Assembly (NCBI RefSeq): GCF_003633755.1
Contig: NZ_RBIL01000001.1
Span: forward strand, 2,961,426 to 3,025,425
Origin: Solirubrobacter pauli
GTDB taxonomy: Bacteria > Actinomycetota > Thermoleophilia > Solirubrobacterales > Solirubrobacteraceae
Length of the DNA stretch: 64,000 nt
Direction: 5' to 3'
Positions 36,904 through 46,084 of the stretch are shown one piece after another; position 1 is the first letter of the stretch, and every line of letters starts with the position of its first letter. The position numbers were made by a program, and so were the translations under genes. The notes under the pieces were generated by a model. The model was not told the DNA's origin and ran no database searches. It was given only the letters and a program-made list of their open reading frames with translations.

Positions 36904-38351
36904 TCAGGTCAGGTTGATCATCGCGTGCTTGACGCGCGTGTAGTCGTCGAGCGCGTAGGTGGACAGGTCCTTGCCGTAACCGGACTCCTTGAAGCCGCCG
37001 TGTGGCATCTCCGACAGGAACGGCAGGTGGTCGTTGACCCATACGCAGCCGAAGTCGAGCGTGCGGATGGCGTTCATGGCCGTCCCGACGTCGCGCGTCC
37101 AGACCGAGGCGGCCAAGCCGTAGGGCACGTCGTTGGCGTAGCGGATCGCCTCGTCGGCGTCGGCGACGCGCTGCACGGTGACCACGGGCCCGAACACCTC
37201 TCCTTGGACGATCTCGGCGTCCTGGGTGACGCGGGTGACGATCGTCGGCTCCACGAACGCGCCGGTCGAGCGGCCGGTGGAGCCGCCGAGCAGCAGGTTC
37301 GCGCCCGCGTCGACCGCGCGGTCGAGGAAGCCGAGCACGCGCTGCTGCTGGGCCGTCGACACGACCGGGCCCATCTCGATCGCATCGCCCTCCGCAGGAT
37401 CGCCGACGCGCAACGAGGCCGCAGCCGGGACGAGCGCCTCGAGCAGCGCGTCGTACACGCCGGACGTGGCGATCACTCGCGTGGCCGCGGTGCAGTCCTG
37501 GCCGGAGTTGCAGAAGCTCGCCACCCGCAGGCCGGCGGCGACCGCGGCGGGGTCGGCGTCGTCGAGCACCACCACGGGCGCCTTTCCGCCGAGCTCGAGA
37601 TGCACGCGCTTGAGCGTGTCGGCCGCGGCCTGGGCGATCCACTTGCCCGTCGGCACGGAGCCGGTGAGCGAGACCAGCGAGACGTCGCGGTGGGTGACGA
37701 TCCCGCGGCCGACCGGATCACCGGCGCCGGTGATGACGTTCAGCACGCCGGACGGCAGGATGTCGGCCGCCAGCTCCGCGAGCCGCAGCGTGCTCAGCGG
37801 CGTCATCTCCGACGGCTTGAGCACGACGACGTTGCCGGTCGCGAGCGCCGGCGCGATCTTCCAGATGGCCATCATCAGCGGGTAGTTCCACGGCGCGATC
37901 TGGCCGACGATGCCCACCGGCTCACGGCGCACGAACGACGTGTGAGTCGGGCTGTACTCGCCCGCTGCGGGCGCGTGCTGGGTGCGCGCGGCGCCGGCGA
38001 AGAAGCGCAGCTCGTCAGCGCAGATCGGCAGCTCCTCCGCGGCCAGCGAGCGCGGCTTGCCGACGTTGGCGACCTCGAGCGCGGCCAGCTCGGCGGCGTT
38101 CGCATCGACGGCGTCGGCAAGGGCGAGCAGGGCCTCCATCCGCTGCTGCGGGGTGGTGTCGCGCCAGCCGACCCGCGCGGCGCGGGCGGCGTCGAGCGCC
38201 CGCTCGACATCGCCTGGGTGCCCTCGGGCACGCGTCCGATCGTCTCGCCGTTCGCCGGGTTCAGGATCTCGCGCGTCTGGCCTTCGACCGCGTCGACCAG
38301 CTCGCCGCCGACGAGGTTGGGCAGCGTCCGCGGCTCCACGGCGGTGCTCAT
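36904..38351 (-). pseudogene. Aldehyde dehydrogenase with a frameshift near 38212
   Basis: From ATG 38351 the frame gives TLPNLVGGELVDAVEGQTRE and ILNPANGETIGRVPEGTQA, a normal dehydrogenase beginning. At about 38210-38213 the similarity jumps to another frame (DVERALDAARAARVGWRD) and continues to the end with all family motifs: APWNYPLMMAIWKIAPAL, LTGSVPTGKWI, LELGGKAPVVV (general base Glu) and NSGQDC (catalytic Cys). One base seems missing. Either the gene is inactive or the base was lost in sequencing. Otherwise it would oxidise an aldehyde with NAD(P), probably aminobutyraldehyde- or betaine-aldehyde-like. Last gene of the operon after a DapA-family enzyme (stop/start overlap). Confidence 0.78.
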
Positions 38352-39232
38352 CGCACGGCCTGCGCGGCGGTCGCCTGCTCGATCGCGGCGGCGAGGCGCT
38401 GGACGTCGGTCGGCTCGACGTCGAGCAGCGGCTCGCGCACCGGACCGGTGGTGAAGCCGGTGAGGCGCGCCGCGGCCTTGACGGCGGCCGGGTAGCTGAG
38501 CGACTCGAGCACCTGGCACAGCGGGAACAGGCGGGCCCACAGCTCACGCGCGGCCGGCAGGTCGATGTCGTCGATGAGCAGCCGGTGCAGCTCGACGCAC
38601 TGCTCGGGCACGATCGAGGCGACGCCCCACACGACGGCCTCGCAGCCCGACGCGAGCGCGATGAACGTGTGCGTGTCCCAGCCGTTCAGCACCACGGGAC
38701 CGCCGGTCTGGATCAGCTCCTGCGCAGCGGTGGCGTCGCCGCCGGTGTCCTTCAGACACGTCACGCCCGGGAGCTCGGCCAGCTGCTCGGCGGTGAGCGT
38801 GACGCCCGTGGCGCCCGGGAGGTTGTAGTACATGATCGGGACCGAGATCGCGTTGGCGACGGCCTGGAAGTGGGCCTTCAGCTCGCGCCAGGACGGCGCG
38901 TCGTAGAAGGGCGGGACGACCATGACCGCGGCGGCGCCGGCCTGCTCGGCGTGCACGCTCAGGTCGACCGTCTCGCGCGTGCTGAGCGCGCCCGTCCCGG
39001 CGATGACGGGCACGCGGCCCGCGGCCGTGTCGACGACCGTCTCGACCAGGAGCTTGCGCTCCGCGACGCTGAGCGTCGTGAACTCGCCGGTGCTGCCGCC
39101 GGGGACCAGGCCGCCGACGCCCGCGGCGATGAGGCGCTCGACGCCCGCCTCGAGCGCCTCGGTGTCGATGGCGCTGCCGTCCTCGGTGAAGGGGGTGATG
39201 AGCGCGGGCAGGACGCCGTGGAACTCAGACAT
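38348..39232 (-). CDS. DapA-family lyase/aldolase
   Basis: 294 residues. Class I aldolase barrel of the dihydrodipicolinate synthase/N-acetylneuraminate lyase family: GVLPALITPFTEDG, GLVPGGSTGEFTTLS, the catalytic Tyr in MYYNLPGATG and the Schiff-base Lys in VTCLKDTGGD. The operon (FAD oxidase, this enzyme, aldehyde dehydrogenase, LysR regulator divergent) points to catabolism of a keto acid or amine rather than lysine synthesis. It overlaps the FAD oxidase gene upstream by 8 nt. Confidence 0.86.
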   Translation of the reverse strand: MSEFHGVLPALITPFTEDGSAIDTEALEAGVERLIAAGVGGLVPGGSTGEFTTLSVAERKLLVETVVDTAAGRVPVIAGTGALSTRETVDLSVHAEQAGAAAVMVVPPFYDAPSWRELKAHFQAVANAISVPIMYYNLPGATGVTLTAEQLAELPGVTCLKDTGGDATAAQELIQTGGPVVLNGWDTHTFIALASGCEAVVWGVASIVPEQCVELHRLLIDDIDLPAARELWARLFPLCQVLESLSYPAAVKAAARLTGFTTGPVREPLLDVEPTDVQRLAAAIEQATAAQAVR

Positions 39233-40550
39233 GGGTGACCTCTCGGATTCGTGCTTCCACTCGTTCGGCGGCCGCCATACCGGTCTGGGCGGCAGCTTCC
39301 ATCGTCCCCAGCTCGGCGAAGTAGTCGCCGGCCAGGTGCAGGTTCTCGTGGGTGCCCAAGGCGCCCTCCAGCGCGGGTTGCAGCGCGCCGCGTCCCGGGC
39401 TCGCGTAGACGTTCCCCAGCGGCCAACGGCGCACCGTCGCCTTCGCGATTCGTCCGCGTGTCTCCGGGTACATCGCGTGCAGGTCCGCGAGGAACCGCTC
39501 GGCGATCACCTCGTCGCTCTCGCGCATCAGGGCCGCGGCTTTCTGGGCGCCGGTGAAGAGCATGAGCGAACCGCCGGGCTGTCGGGGGCCGACGCGGAGC
39601 GCATGCGCTTGGTTGGTGAACATGTCGAACGTCCGGCCGGGCGTCGCGATGGCGTAGACGCCGTCGTAGGGCATCGCGGAGGTCTCGTTGGTCTCGACGG
39701 CGACGCTCAGGAACGCGCCGTAGGTGAGCTTGGCGAGAGCGTCCGCGGCCTGGGGAGCCACCGGGCCGACCAGCGGCGCGGCGAACGGCGCGTTCGCGGC
39801 CATGATCACGTGCCGAGCGCGGATCTCCTCGTCGCCGGCCCGGACCACCAGGTGATCGCCGTCGGGCCGGACCGCGTCCACCGGGCTGCTGGTGCGCGCC
39901 CGCTCGCCCAGCACCTGGCCGAGGGCCGCGGGCAGCTGTCCGGTTCCACCGCGGAGGTTGCGGGCGATCAGCGACCCCTTGCCCGCCCACACGAGCGCGA
40001 ACAGGCCGATGCCGGCGCCGGCGGCGAGCTCGTCGAGCTCGCCCGTCGCCCGTCGTGCGGCGCAGGCGAAGATCTCGCGTACCTTGGGCGGGAGCGGACC
40101 GAGGAACTCCGCGAATGTGCGGTCGTTCTCGAACTCGTAGCGGTTGGGCGCGGCGTGATAGCGGCGCACGGCCAGCTGGACCTTCAAGCCTGCGCGCGCG
40201 AACGCCACCCGCTCGCGCACCGACAGCGGCAACCGGAAGGGGTAGGACTCCACCCGCCCACCCTCGAGGACGGCGCCGTCGACGGCGAGGCCCATCATCC
40301 CGCCCGTGACCGGCACGGTCTCGAGCGCGAGCTCCTGGGTGATCCGATCGACGAGCGTGCCCGGGGCAGGGAACAGGTGCGCGCCGTAGTTGAGCCAGTA
40401 GTCGCCGCACGGATCCGATCGCATGCGGCCGCCCAGCCGGTCGCCGGCCTCCAGTAGCAGCACGTCGTGGCGGCGCAGCCGCCACGCAGCCGACAGGCCG
40501 GCGATCCCGCCGCCCACGATCACCACGTCCCGAGTCATGTCGAGCATCAT
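39225..40550 (-). CDS. FAD-dependent oxidase, protoporphyrinogen oxidase-like
   Basis: 441 residues from ATG 40550 (ATG 40538 also possible, giving MTRDVVIVGGG). Flavin motif VVIVGGGIAGLSAAWRL, LLEAGDRLGGRMRSD, RHVIMAANAPFAAPL, and the C-terminal flavin-binding end LHLAGDYFAELGTMEAAAQTG (seen in parts). This is the HemY/amine oxidase superfamily; with DapA- and aldehyde dehydrogenase-like neighbours, amine or phytoene-type substrates are as likely as protoporphyrinogen. No haem genes are nearby. First gene of an operon controlled by the divergent LysR gene. Confidence 0.8.
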   Translation of the reverse strand: MMLDMTRDVVIVGGGIAGLSAAWRLRRHDVLLLEAGDRLGGRMRSDPCGDYWLNYGAHLFPAPGTLVDRITQELALETVPVTGGMMGLAVDGAVLEGGRVESYPFRLPLSVRERVAFARAGLKVQLAVRRYHAAPNRYEFENDRTFAEFLGPLPPKVREIFACAARRATGELDELAAGAGIGLFALVWAGKGSLIARNLRGGTGQLPAALGQVLGERARTSSPVDAVRPDGDHLVVRAGDEEIRARHVIMAANAPFAAPLVGPVAPQAADALAKLTYGAFLSVAVETNETSAMPYDGVYAIATPGRTFDMFTNQAHALRVGPRQPGGSLMLFTGAQKAAALMRESDEVIAERFLADLHAMYPETRGRIAKATVRRWPLGNVYASPGRGALQPALEGALGTHENLHLAGDYFAELGTMEAAAQTGMAAAERVEARIREVTHV

Positions 40551-40553
40551 CGG

Positions 40554-40578
40554 GGCCTCGCGAGGCCTGAGGTAGGCT
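40554..40578. promoter_or_regulatory. Palindrome and leaderless promoter between the oxidase operon and the LysR gene
   Basis: GGCCTCGCGAGGCC (40554-40567) is a perfect 14-bp palindrome. TAGGCT (40573-40578) then 7 nt then TTG 40586 gives a leaderless start for the LysR gene. The palindrome overlaps its -35 area and could be an operator. Confidence 0.5.
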
Positions 40579-40585
40579 CCGTTGC

Positions 40586-41527
40586 TTGGCGCAGTCCAAA
40601 GCAGAGCTTTTGTCTCTTCAGCAGCTTCGCTGCTTCTGCGCTGCCCTCGAGCTGGGGTCGTTCACCGCCGCCGCTGAGACGCTCCGCGTGTCCCAACCCG
40701 CGGTGGCCGAGCAGATCCGCAAGCTCGAAGCCGCGCTCGGCCTGGACCTGTTCGTGCGCGCGGGCCGCGGCGTCCAGGCCACCGAGGCCGGCCGCCGGTT
40801 CGCCGAGCACGCGACGCGGAGCCTGCAGGCGCTCGAAGACGCCGCCGCCAGCATCACGGAGTTGACCGAGCTGCAGACCGGCACGCTCGCGATCGGCGTG
40901 TTCGGCGGCCCGGCGGCCTGGCGACTCGATGAGCTGGCATTGGCGTTCCTACGCGCCCATCCCGACGTCTCGCTGCGGTTCGTCGGCCTGAACTCGTCGG
41001 TCATCGCCGACCGCGTTCGCGAGGGCGAGCTCGAAGCCGCGCTGGTCGTGCTCCCGATCGACGACGACCGGCTCGACGTGCGGCCGATCGTGCGCGACGA
41101 AGTCGTGTACGTGAGCGCCGACCCCGAGCGAACACGCGAGCCGGCGACCATCGCGCGGCTCGCGGCCACGCCGCTGATCTTCTACGACGCCGAGTCCGCC
41201 GACCACGACCCGATCCGCCGGCAACTCGCCGAACGCGCGCAGGCGCTCGGGCTAAGACTGCAGCCCAAGGTCGAGGTCGAGCTCAAGGACATCGCCCTGC
41301 GGCTCGTCGCCGCGGGCCTCGGCGACACGTACCTGCCGAGTGCGTTCACGCGGCTGCCGTACTACCCGGACGGTCTGCACACCGCCTCATTCGAGCCGGC
41401 CATGTACGACACATTCGCCGTCGTCACGCGAACCGGGGCGCGACTCTCAGCCGGCATGCGTCGGCTGCTCGACGACCTCGAGACGCACATGCGCCGCGTC
41501 GCCGACGAGCTCGACGAGCGCCGCTGA
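40586..41527 (+). CDS. LysR family transcriptional regulator
   Basis: 313 residues, TTG start supported by TAGGCT 7 nt upstream. N-terminal winged helix: LLSLQQLRCFCAALELGSF, TAAAETLRVSQPAVAEQIRK, LEAALGLDLFVRAGRGVQAT. Effector domain: LAIGVFGGPAAWRLDELALAFL, RFVGLNSSVIADRVREGELEAALVVLP (in parts). Likely controls the divergent oxidase/DapA/aldehyde dehydrogenase operon in response to its substrate. Confidence 0.9.
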   Translation: MAQSKAELLSLQQLRCFCAALELGSFTAAAETLRVSQPAVAEQIRKLEAALGLDLFVRAGRGVQATEAGRRFAEHATRSLQALEDAAASITELTELQTGTLAIGVFGGPAAWRLDELALAFLRAHPDVSLRFVGLNSSVIADRVREGELEAALVVLPIDDDRLDVRPIVRDEVVYVSADPERTREPATIARLAATPLIFYDAESADHDPIRRQLAERAQALGLRLQPKVEVELKDIALRLVAAGLGDTYLPSAFTRLPYYPDGLHTASFEPAMYDTFAVVTRTGARLSAGMRRLLDDLETHMRRVADELDERR

Positions 41528-41819
41528 CCCAAGCTTCGCCTTCGGCTGCCCCAAGCAGGTCCGTCTACCGCGCAAGCAGGGCCTCGCCCTCCCGCTGTGG
41601 GACGACGGCCCAGCTGCCCTGCGCGGTCGACGTCGCCGACTGCCGGGTCTCCGTCGTGAAGGTCACCCAGTCCGGGTCGGAGGACCAGCTGCGGGACGCT
41701 CGACCAGCGCCGTCACGGCGTCGGGACGATGCAGCACCCACGTGAGGTGGAACGTTCGCTGCACCTGTCGTGCCGCACCCGTTGCCAGTCCCCCAAGCGC
41801 AACGCTTCGGGAACGAGCT

Positions 41820-42071
41820 TCACCACCGCGCGAGCGGGATGGTCGCGGCGCTGCGCGTCGCCTGCACCCAGTCCGTCAGCGCGCCGCCGGCTTCCTGGGC
41901 AGCCACCACCTCGCGCACGAGACACGACTTGCCGATCCCCGCGGCGGCCTCCACCACCACGCTGCGATCACGCAGCGCGGCGTCGATCTCCTCGAGCTGC
42001 GCCCGCCGCCCGATCGCCGCGCCAACGTACTCGATCGCCTGCGGAGGACAAGTCCGGCGACGAAGATGCAC
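41820..42071 (-). pseudogene. N-terminal remnant of a LuxR-type ATPase regulator
   Basis: Minus strand reads IGRRAQLEEIDAALRDRSVV, then VEAAAGIGKSCLVREVVAAQ and GGALTDWVQATRSAATIPLA, which matches the P-loop start of the regulators at 43460-45991 and 61381-63972 (VQATRSAA-IPLA is shared by all). The match stops about 80 residues in and nothing like the rest of the protein follows. The whole stretch from 41528 to 42138 holds no intact gene; upstream minus-strand fragments (WVTFTTETRQSATSTAQGSW) suggest another decayed gene. Confidence 0.55.
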
Positions 42072-42138
42072 CTGAAGAACGCCACGCCCAGCTCATGTCC
42101 ACGAGATCGGCAGGCGGAGCGGGTGTCTGCACGTCCGT

Positions 42139-42540
42139 TCACGGCGTCGGTGCCCGCAAGAGTCGAGTCGTGGCGAGCGCCGCGAGCAGGCTCATGCAGA
42201 CGGCCGAGCCGACGCACCAGACGCAGATGGCGTTCAGCTCGAACACCTCGGCGTAGGTCAGCCAGGCGGAGAACGCGAGTCCGCACAGCGCCAGCAGCGC
42301 GGTGATCGAGCGCGTGGTCTCGGTGTCCCGGAACAGCGAGCCGAGAATCGCGGCGTAGCCGAGGAGGCCGAGCAGCGCGACCGGGACGCCGATGAGCTCC
42401 GCGTAGCTCGACTTCTGGACCGTCGCGCAGCCGTGGGCGATCGCGCAGACGGGCTCGGCGCCCGCGTAGTGCACGATCGTCAGATAGCTCGCGATCGCCA
42501 GGCCGGCGACGGCGACGGCGAACGTCGCGAGGCGGGTCAC
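42139..42540 (-). CDS. Vitamin K epoxide reductase (VKOR) family protein
   Basis: 133 residues from GTG 42540, overlapping the stop of the dsbA-like gene. Four membrane segments. VKOR signatures: CAIAHGCATVQKSSYAELIG (conserved Cys pair, Ser and the following GVPVALLGLLGY) and the active-site CVWC near the end. It re-oxidises DsbA by passing electrons to quinone, as DsbB does in other bacteria, at the cytoplasmic membrane. Coupled gene order dsbA-VKOR supports this directly. Confidence 0.9.
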   Translation of the reverse strand: MTRLATFAVAVAGLAIASYLTIVHYAGAEPVCAIAHGCATVQKSSYAELIGVPVALLGLLGYAAILGSLFRDTETTRSITALLALCGLAFSAWLTYAEVFELNAICVWCVGSAVCMSLLAALATTRLLRAPTP

Positions 42541-43289
42541 AGCGCCTTCTCCAGCGCGGCGTGGATGTCGCCCGCGCCGACCAGCAGGACGTGCGGCTTG
42601 CCGTTGCCCTTCGTGATCGTGAACGTCGGCGTCGCGTTGGCGCCGACGGCCTTCGCGTCGCGGTCGGCGGTCACGATGGCCCGCGCGGCGGCGTCCGACT
42701 TCGCGTAGGCGAGCGCGGCGTCCGCGTTCACTCCCGCGGTGGTGGCGACGCTCTTGAGGAAGCCGTCGGTGGCGTAGCCGGAGTTCTCGGTGCCCTGGTT
42801 GGCGTAGAAGGTCTCGACGAAGCGCCACAGCTTGCTCTGCTGCCGTGCGCCGGCGGCGACGCGGGCCGCACGCACGGAGTCCGGGCCGATGAAGTGCAGT
42901 GTGCGCAGTTGGAGCTTGACCTTGCCGGTCTTGACGTAGTCGTTGACGAGCGTCGGCAGCATCGTGGTGGAGGCTTCGGCGCAGATCGGGCACTGGAGGT
43001 CGACGTACTCGGTGACGGTGACCGGTGCCTTGGGGTTGCCGAGGACGCCGTGCGTCTCGGGTACGCCGTCGACGACGGTGCTGCGGGTGAGGTGTGCGGT
43101 CGGCGTGGCGCTGCGGCTGGGCCCGGCAGAGACCAGCGTGGCGATGGCCACCACCGCGGCGGCGGCGACGAGGGCTGCGCCGAGGACGCTCAGGCGGCGA
43201 CGACGGGCGGACTTGGCGGCTCGCGCGGCTTCAAGCGCCTGACGATGGGCACGGCGCTGCTCGCGTTCGCTCTTGTTCGTGCTGGGCAT
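42537..43289 (-). CDS. DsbA-like thiol-disulfide oxidoreductase
   Basis: 250 residues from ATG 43289. A charged N-terminus (KSEREQRRAHRQ) precedes a membrane anchor (LSVLGAALVAAAAVVAIATLV), so the enzyme faces outward. Thioredoxin-fold domain: VTVTEYVDLQCPICAEAST with CPIC active site, LRTLHFIGPDSVRAARVA, and cis-Pro loop in ANATPTFTITKG. It forms disulfides in exported proteins and is recycled by the VKOR protein encoded next. The start codon lies 52 nt from a CAGTA-N6-TACTG dyad with a GAGGGT -10, and no Shine-Dalgarno is present. Confidence 0.9.
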   Translation of the reverse strand: MPSTNKSEREQRRAHRQALEAARAAKSARRRRLSVLGAALVAAAAVVAIATLVSAGPSRSATPTAHLTRSTVVDGVPETHGVLGNPKAPVTVTEYVDLQCPICAEASTTMLPTLVNDYVKTGKVKLQLRTLHFIGPDSVRAARVAAGARQQSKLWRFVETFYANQGTENSGYATDGFLKSVATTAGVNADAALAYAKSDAAARAIVTADRDAKAVGANATPTFTITKGNGKPHVLLVGAGDIHAALEKAL

Positions 43290-43296
43290 GGAGGGA

Positions 43297-43341
43297 ACCC
43301 TCGCGCCGCGGGGCGCCGGCGTCGTCAGTACACGGCTACTG
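43297..43341 (-). promoter_or_regulatory. CAGTA-N6-TACTG promoter of the dsbA/VKOR operon
   Basis: Perfect dyad CAGTA-GCCGTG-TACTG on the minus strand (43341-43326), 22 nt, CGAGGGT (43303-43297, hexamer GAGGGT), 7 nt, ATG 43289. Same layout as five other promoters up to 59.7 kb. Confidence 0.6.
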
Positions 43342-43459
43342 GTCGTGCGCCGGCGCACTACGTACTGCGCGCCGACCGCCGGGCACGAAGGTGGCCGTCA
43401 AGCCACGAAACGGAGCCGCAGATGTCCATTGCCCCGCTGCGCGAGATGGTCGACCGCCG

Positions 43460-45991
43460 TCACAGCCGGCGGCGGTCGCTGACACCGGACTTGATCATCG
43501 CCCGGTAGACGAGGTTCTCGACCGTGCGGACGGAGATCGCGAGCCGCTCCGCGATCTGGGGGTTCGACAGCCCGCGGCGGACGAGCTGGACGATCTGCTG
43601 CTCGCGCGGCGTGAGCGCGACCGCCGGCGCGTCCAGGCCGTCGATCACGGGCGGCTCGGTGCCCTGGTCGGGCTGGTGGAGCTCGGCGGCGCGCGCGGCC
43701 GCGCGGCGGGCGGAGTCGTGGCGTGCCTCGTCGAGGAAGCGCGCCGCGGCCTCGGTCGCGGCTTCCATGGCGAAGCACACCCGCTCCATGCCCGCCAGCT
43801 GCTCGGCGACGGCGAGCAGGCCCGGGCCGTCGCCGTGGGCTCGGGCGGCGGCGTGTGCGGCGAATGCCGCCACGAGCCGGCTGCGGCTACGCGCGGTCGC
43901 CGCGCGCAGCTCCGCCGCCACGTCGACACCGCAGCGCAACGCTTCGTAGAGGAGGTGGGCGCTGTGCACCGGGAGTTGCTCGATCTGCGCGGCGCCGGCC
44001 ACGAACACGTCGCCCGCCTCGGCGTCGCTGCGCAGCCGCGCGGCCCAGCCCCGTGCGCGCAGCACCTGGGGCAGCTCACGGGCGAGCGGCGCACCCCCGC
44101 CCAGCGCCGCGTCCACGCCGGCCATCGCCGTCTGCGCGCCCTCGAAGTCGCCCAGCGCCGAGGCCACGCCGACCTGGTAGGCGCGGACGTACAGCAGCAC
44201 GCCGGCGTGATCGTGCCGCGCCGCGTGCGTCTCGGCTTCCGCCAGGTGCAGCGCGGCGTCGCGGTAGCGCCCGCGCATCAGCTCCCGGTAGCCCAACGCG
44301 GTCGCGGCGAGCGCGGCGCCGTCGTGGTCGCCGCGTCGGACCCTGGCGCGCAGGACCGTCACCGCCTGCGCGCGCATGTCGGCCGCGCCCTCGCCCGTCT
44401 CCTGCTCGATCTGGCCCGCGACCGCGAACGCGGCCACGCCGAGCGGGCTGTCCGGGTCGAGCGACGCGCACGTCCGGAGCGCGATCGCGGCGGCGGTCTC
44501 CCCGTCACCGGCGAACAGCGCCGACATCGCGGCGAACGCTTCCAGGTTGAAGCGCTCGCCGTCCGGCAGCGTCGGGTCGGCGAGCGCCGGCTCGAGCTCG
44601 GCCACGACGGAGTAGCCCTCATTGATCGCGGTCTCCATGCGCCGGGCCAGCGCTACGCGACCCGTCCACGCGGGGTCCGGCGACCAGGTGAGTGCGCGGT
44701 CCAGCAGGGCGACCGCGTCCTCGAGGCGGCGCAGCTTCCAGGTCAGGTTCCAGGCTCGCTGCTGGACGTAGGGGAACGCGAGCGGCTCGCCCGGGGCGAG
44801 CGGCTCGGCGCGGGCCAGGACGGCCTCCGCCTCCGCGTTGCCGTTGCGCAGGATGTGCGCGCGAGCGAGCGCCATGGCCGCCCGCAGGCCGGCCACGGGC
44901 GCGACCAGCTCGGCGGCCAGGTCCGGATCGCCGGCCCCGTTGGCCGCCTCGGCCGCGTCGAGGCGCAGCACGTCGGGCAGCTCGGCGCCGGCGTCGAGCC
45001 GCAGGCGCGCGACGCGCAGCGTGTCGCCCGGCGCACGCGGCGAGCGGCGTTCGAGGGCGTCAGCGAGCTGGACGCGCAGCCGGCGTCCGCGCAGCACCGG
45101 CAGCGTTCCGGCGACCACCTCCCCGAACAGCGGATGCCCGAGCCGCGCCGCGCCGTCCGGCTCCAGGGCGACGAGGCCACGCTGCTCGACGTCCCGCAGC
45201 GCCGAAGGCGAGGTGAGCGCCGTCAGCTCCGCGTGGGCGAGCGGCTCGCACAGCGACAGCAGCTCCAGCGGGGCGCGCTGGGCTGAGTCGAGGTCCTCCA
45301 GGCGGGTGGTGAGGAGCTCCCGCAGCGAGGTGCTCACACTCGGCTTGCCGGTCAGCCGCCAGAGGCCGTGCGCCGCCGAGAGCGCGCCCGACTCGACCGC
45401 GCCACTGACCAGCTCCTCCACGTAGAGCGCGTTGCCCCCGCTGGTCTCGCGCACCCAGTGGCGCGCCATCTCGTCGGCCGGGCCGCCGAGCAGGCCTTCC
45501 ACGAACGCGTCCACCGCCACCGGGTCGAGCGGGCCCAGCTCGATCCGGTGCGCGCTCTCGGCGACCGCCGCGATGGCGTCAGGCAGCGCCTCCCCGGAGC
45601 GGACGGTGGCCAGGACGCACACCTCGCGCTCGGCGAGGTGCAGGACGAGCGCGGCGGAGACGGGATCCAACCGCGGCGCGTCGTCGACGGCCAGCACGAT
45701 CCGGCGCCCGTCCGCCTGCTTGCGCAGCGCGTCGAGGCTGCCGCTGTGCACGTCGTCCACGCGCGCGTCCTCGGGCAGGAGGCCGACGAACGCGGCGAGC
45801 GGGATGGCCGCGGCGCTGCGGGTCGCCTGCACCCAGGCCGTGAACGCGCCTCCCGCCGCCTCGGCCGCGAGCGCCTCGCGCGCCAGCCGCGACTTGCCCT
45901 CGCCCGCGGGCGCGATCACCACCACGCTCCCGGCGCGCAGCGCGGCGGCGGCCTCCTGCAGCTCGGACGCGCGGCCGACGAGCGGTGCCAT
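43460..45991 (-). CDS. LuxR-type regulator with AAA ATPase domain
   Basis: 843 residues. N-terminal P-loop VIAPAGEGKSRLAREAL, Walker B IVLAVDDAPRLDP; a long helical repeat (TPR-like) middle; C-terminal LuxR helix-turn-helix: LTPREQQIVQLVRRGLSN, PQIAERLAISVRTVENLVYRAM. Large ATP-binding LuxR (LAL/MalT-like) proteins activate transcription when bound by a ligand or partner. Related in order and sequence to the 863-residue protein at 61381. It is a candidate activator of the CAGTA-N6-TACTG promoters that surround it. TTACAT lies 8 nt before the ATG, again suggesting a leaderless start. Confidence 0.9.
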   Translation of the reverse strand: MAPLVGRASELQEAAAALRAGSVVVIAPAGEGKSRLAREALAAEAAGGAFTAWVQATRSAAAIPLAAFVGLLPEDARVDDVHSGSLDALRKQADGRRIVLAVDDAPRLDPVSAALVLHLAEREVCVLATVRSGEALPDAIAAVAESAHRIELGPLDPVAVDAFVEGLLGGPADEMARHWVRETSGGNALYVEELVSGAVESGALSAAHGLWRLTGKPSVSTSLRELLTTRLEDLDSAQRAPLELLSLCEPLAHAELTALTSPSALRDVEQRGLVALEPDGAARLGHPLFGEVVAGTLPVLRGRRLRVQLADALERRSPRAPGDTLRVARLRLDAGAELPDVLRLDAAEAANGAGDPDLAAELVAPVAGLRAAMALARAHILRNGNAEAEAVLARAEPLAPGEPLAFPYVQQRAWNLTWKLRRLEDAVALLDRALTWSPDPAWTGRVALARRMETAINEGYSVVAELEPALADPTLPDGERFNLEAFAAMSALFAGDGETAAAIALRTCASLDPDSPLGVAAFAVAGQIEQETGEGAADMRAQAVTVLRARVRRGDHDGAALAATALGYRELMRGRYRDAALHLAEAETHAARHDHAGVLLYVRAYQVGVASALGDFEGAQTAMAGVDAALGGGAPLARELPQVLRARGWAARLRSDAEAGDVFVAGAAQIEQLPVHSAHLLYEALRCGVDVAAELRAATARSRSRLVAAFAAHAAARAHGDGPGLLAVAEQLAGMERVCFAMEAATEAAARFLDEARHDSARRAAARAAELHQPDQGTEPPVIDGLDAPAVALTPREQQIVQLVRRGLSNPQIAERLAISVRTVENLVYRAMIKSGVSDRRRL

Positions 45992-46030
45992 GTCCGTAGA
46001 TGTAACCGGACGCGGCGGCCGGGGACGCGT

Positions 46031-46056
46031 GAGGCCCCGCCGTGGGGCGGGGCCTC
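46031..46056 (-). terminator. Hairpin terminator after the large secreted protein gene
   Basis: GAGGCCCCGCC/GGCGGGGCCTC, 11-bp perfect stem with loop GTGG, between the secreted-protein gene (ending at 46085) and the regulator start. Confidence 0.7.
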
Positions 46057-46084
46057 GTGTGTGACCGGGTGTCGCGCGTTGCGC

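Noticed and set aside
43094-45286. 730-codon plus-strand frame
   Set aside because: Antisense shadow of the LuxR-type regulator; repetitive R/A/G composition.
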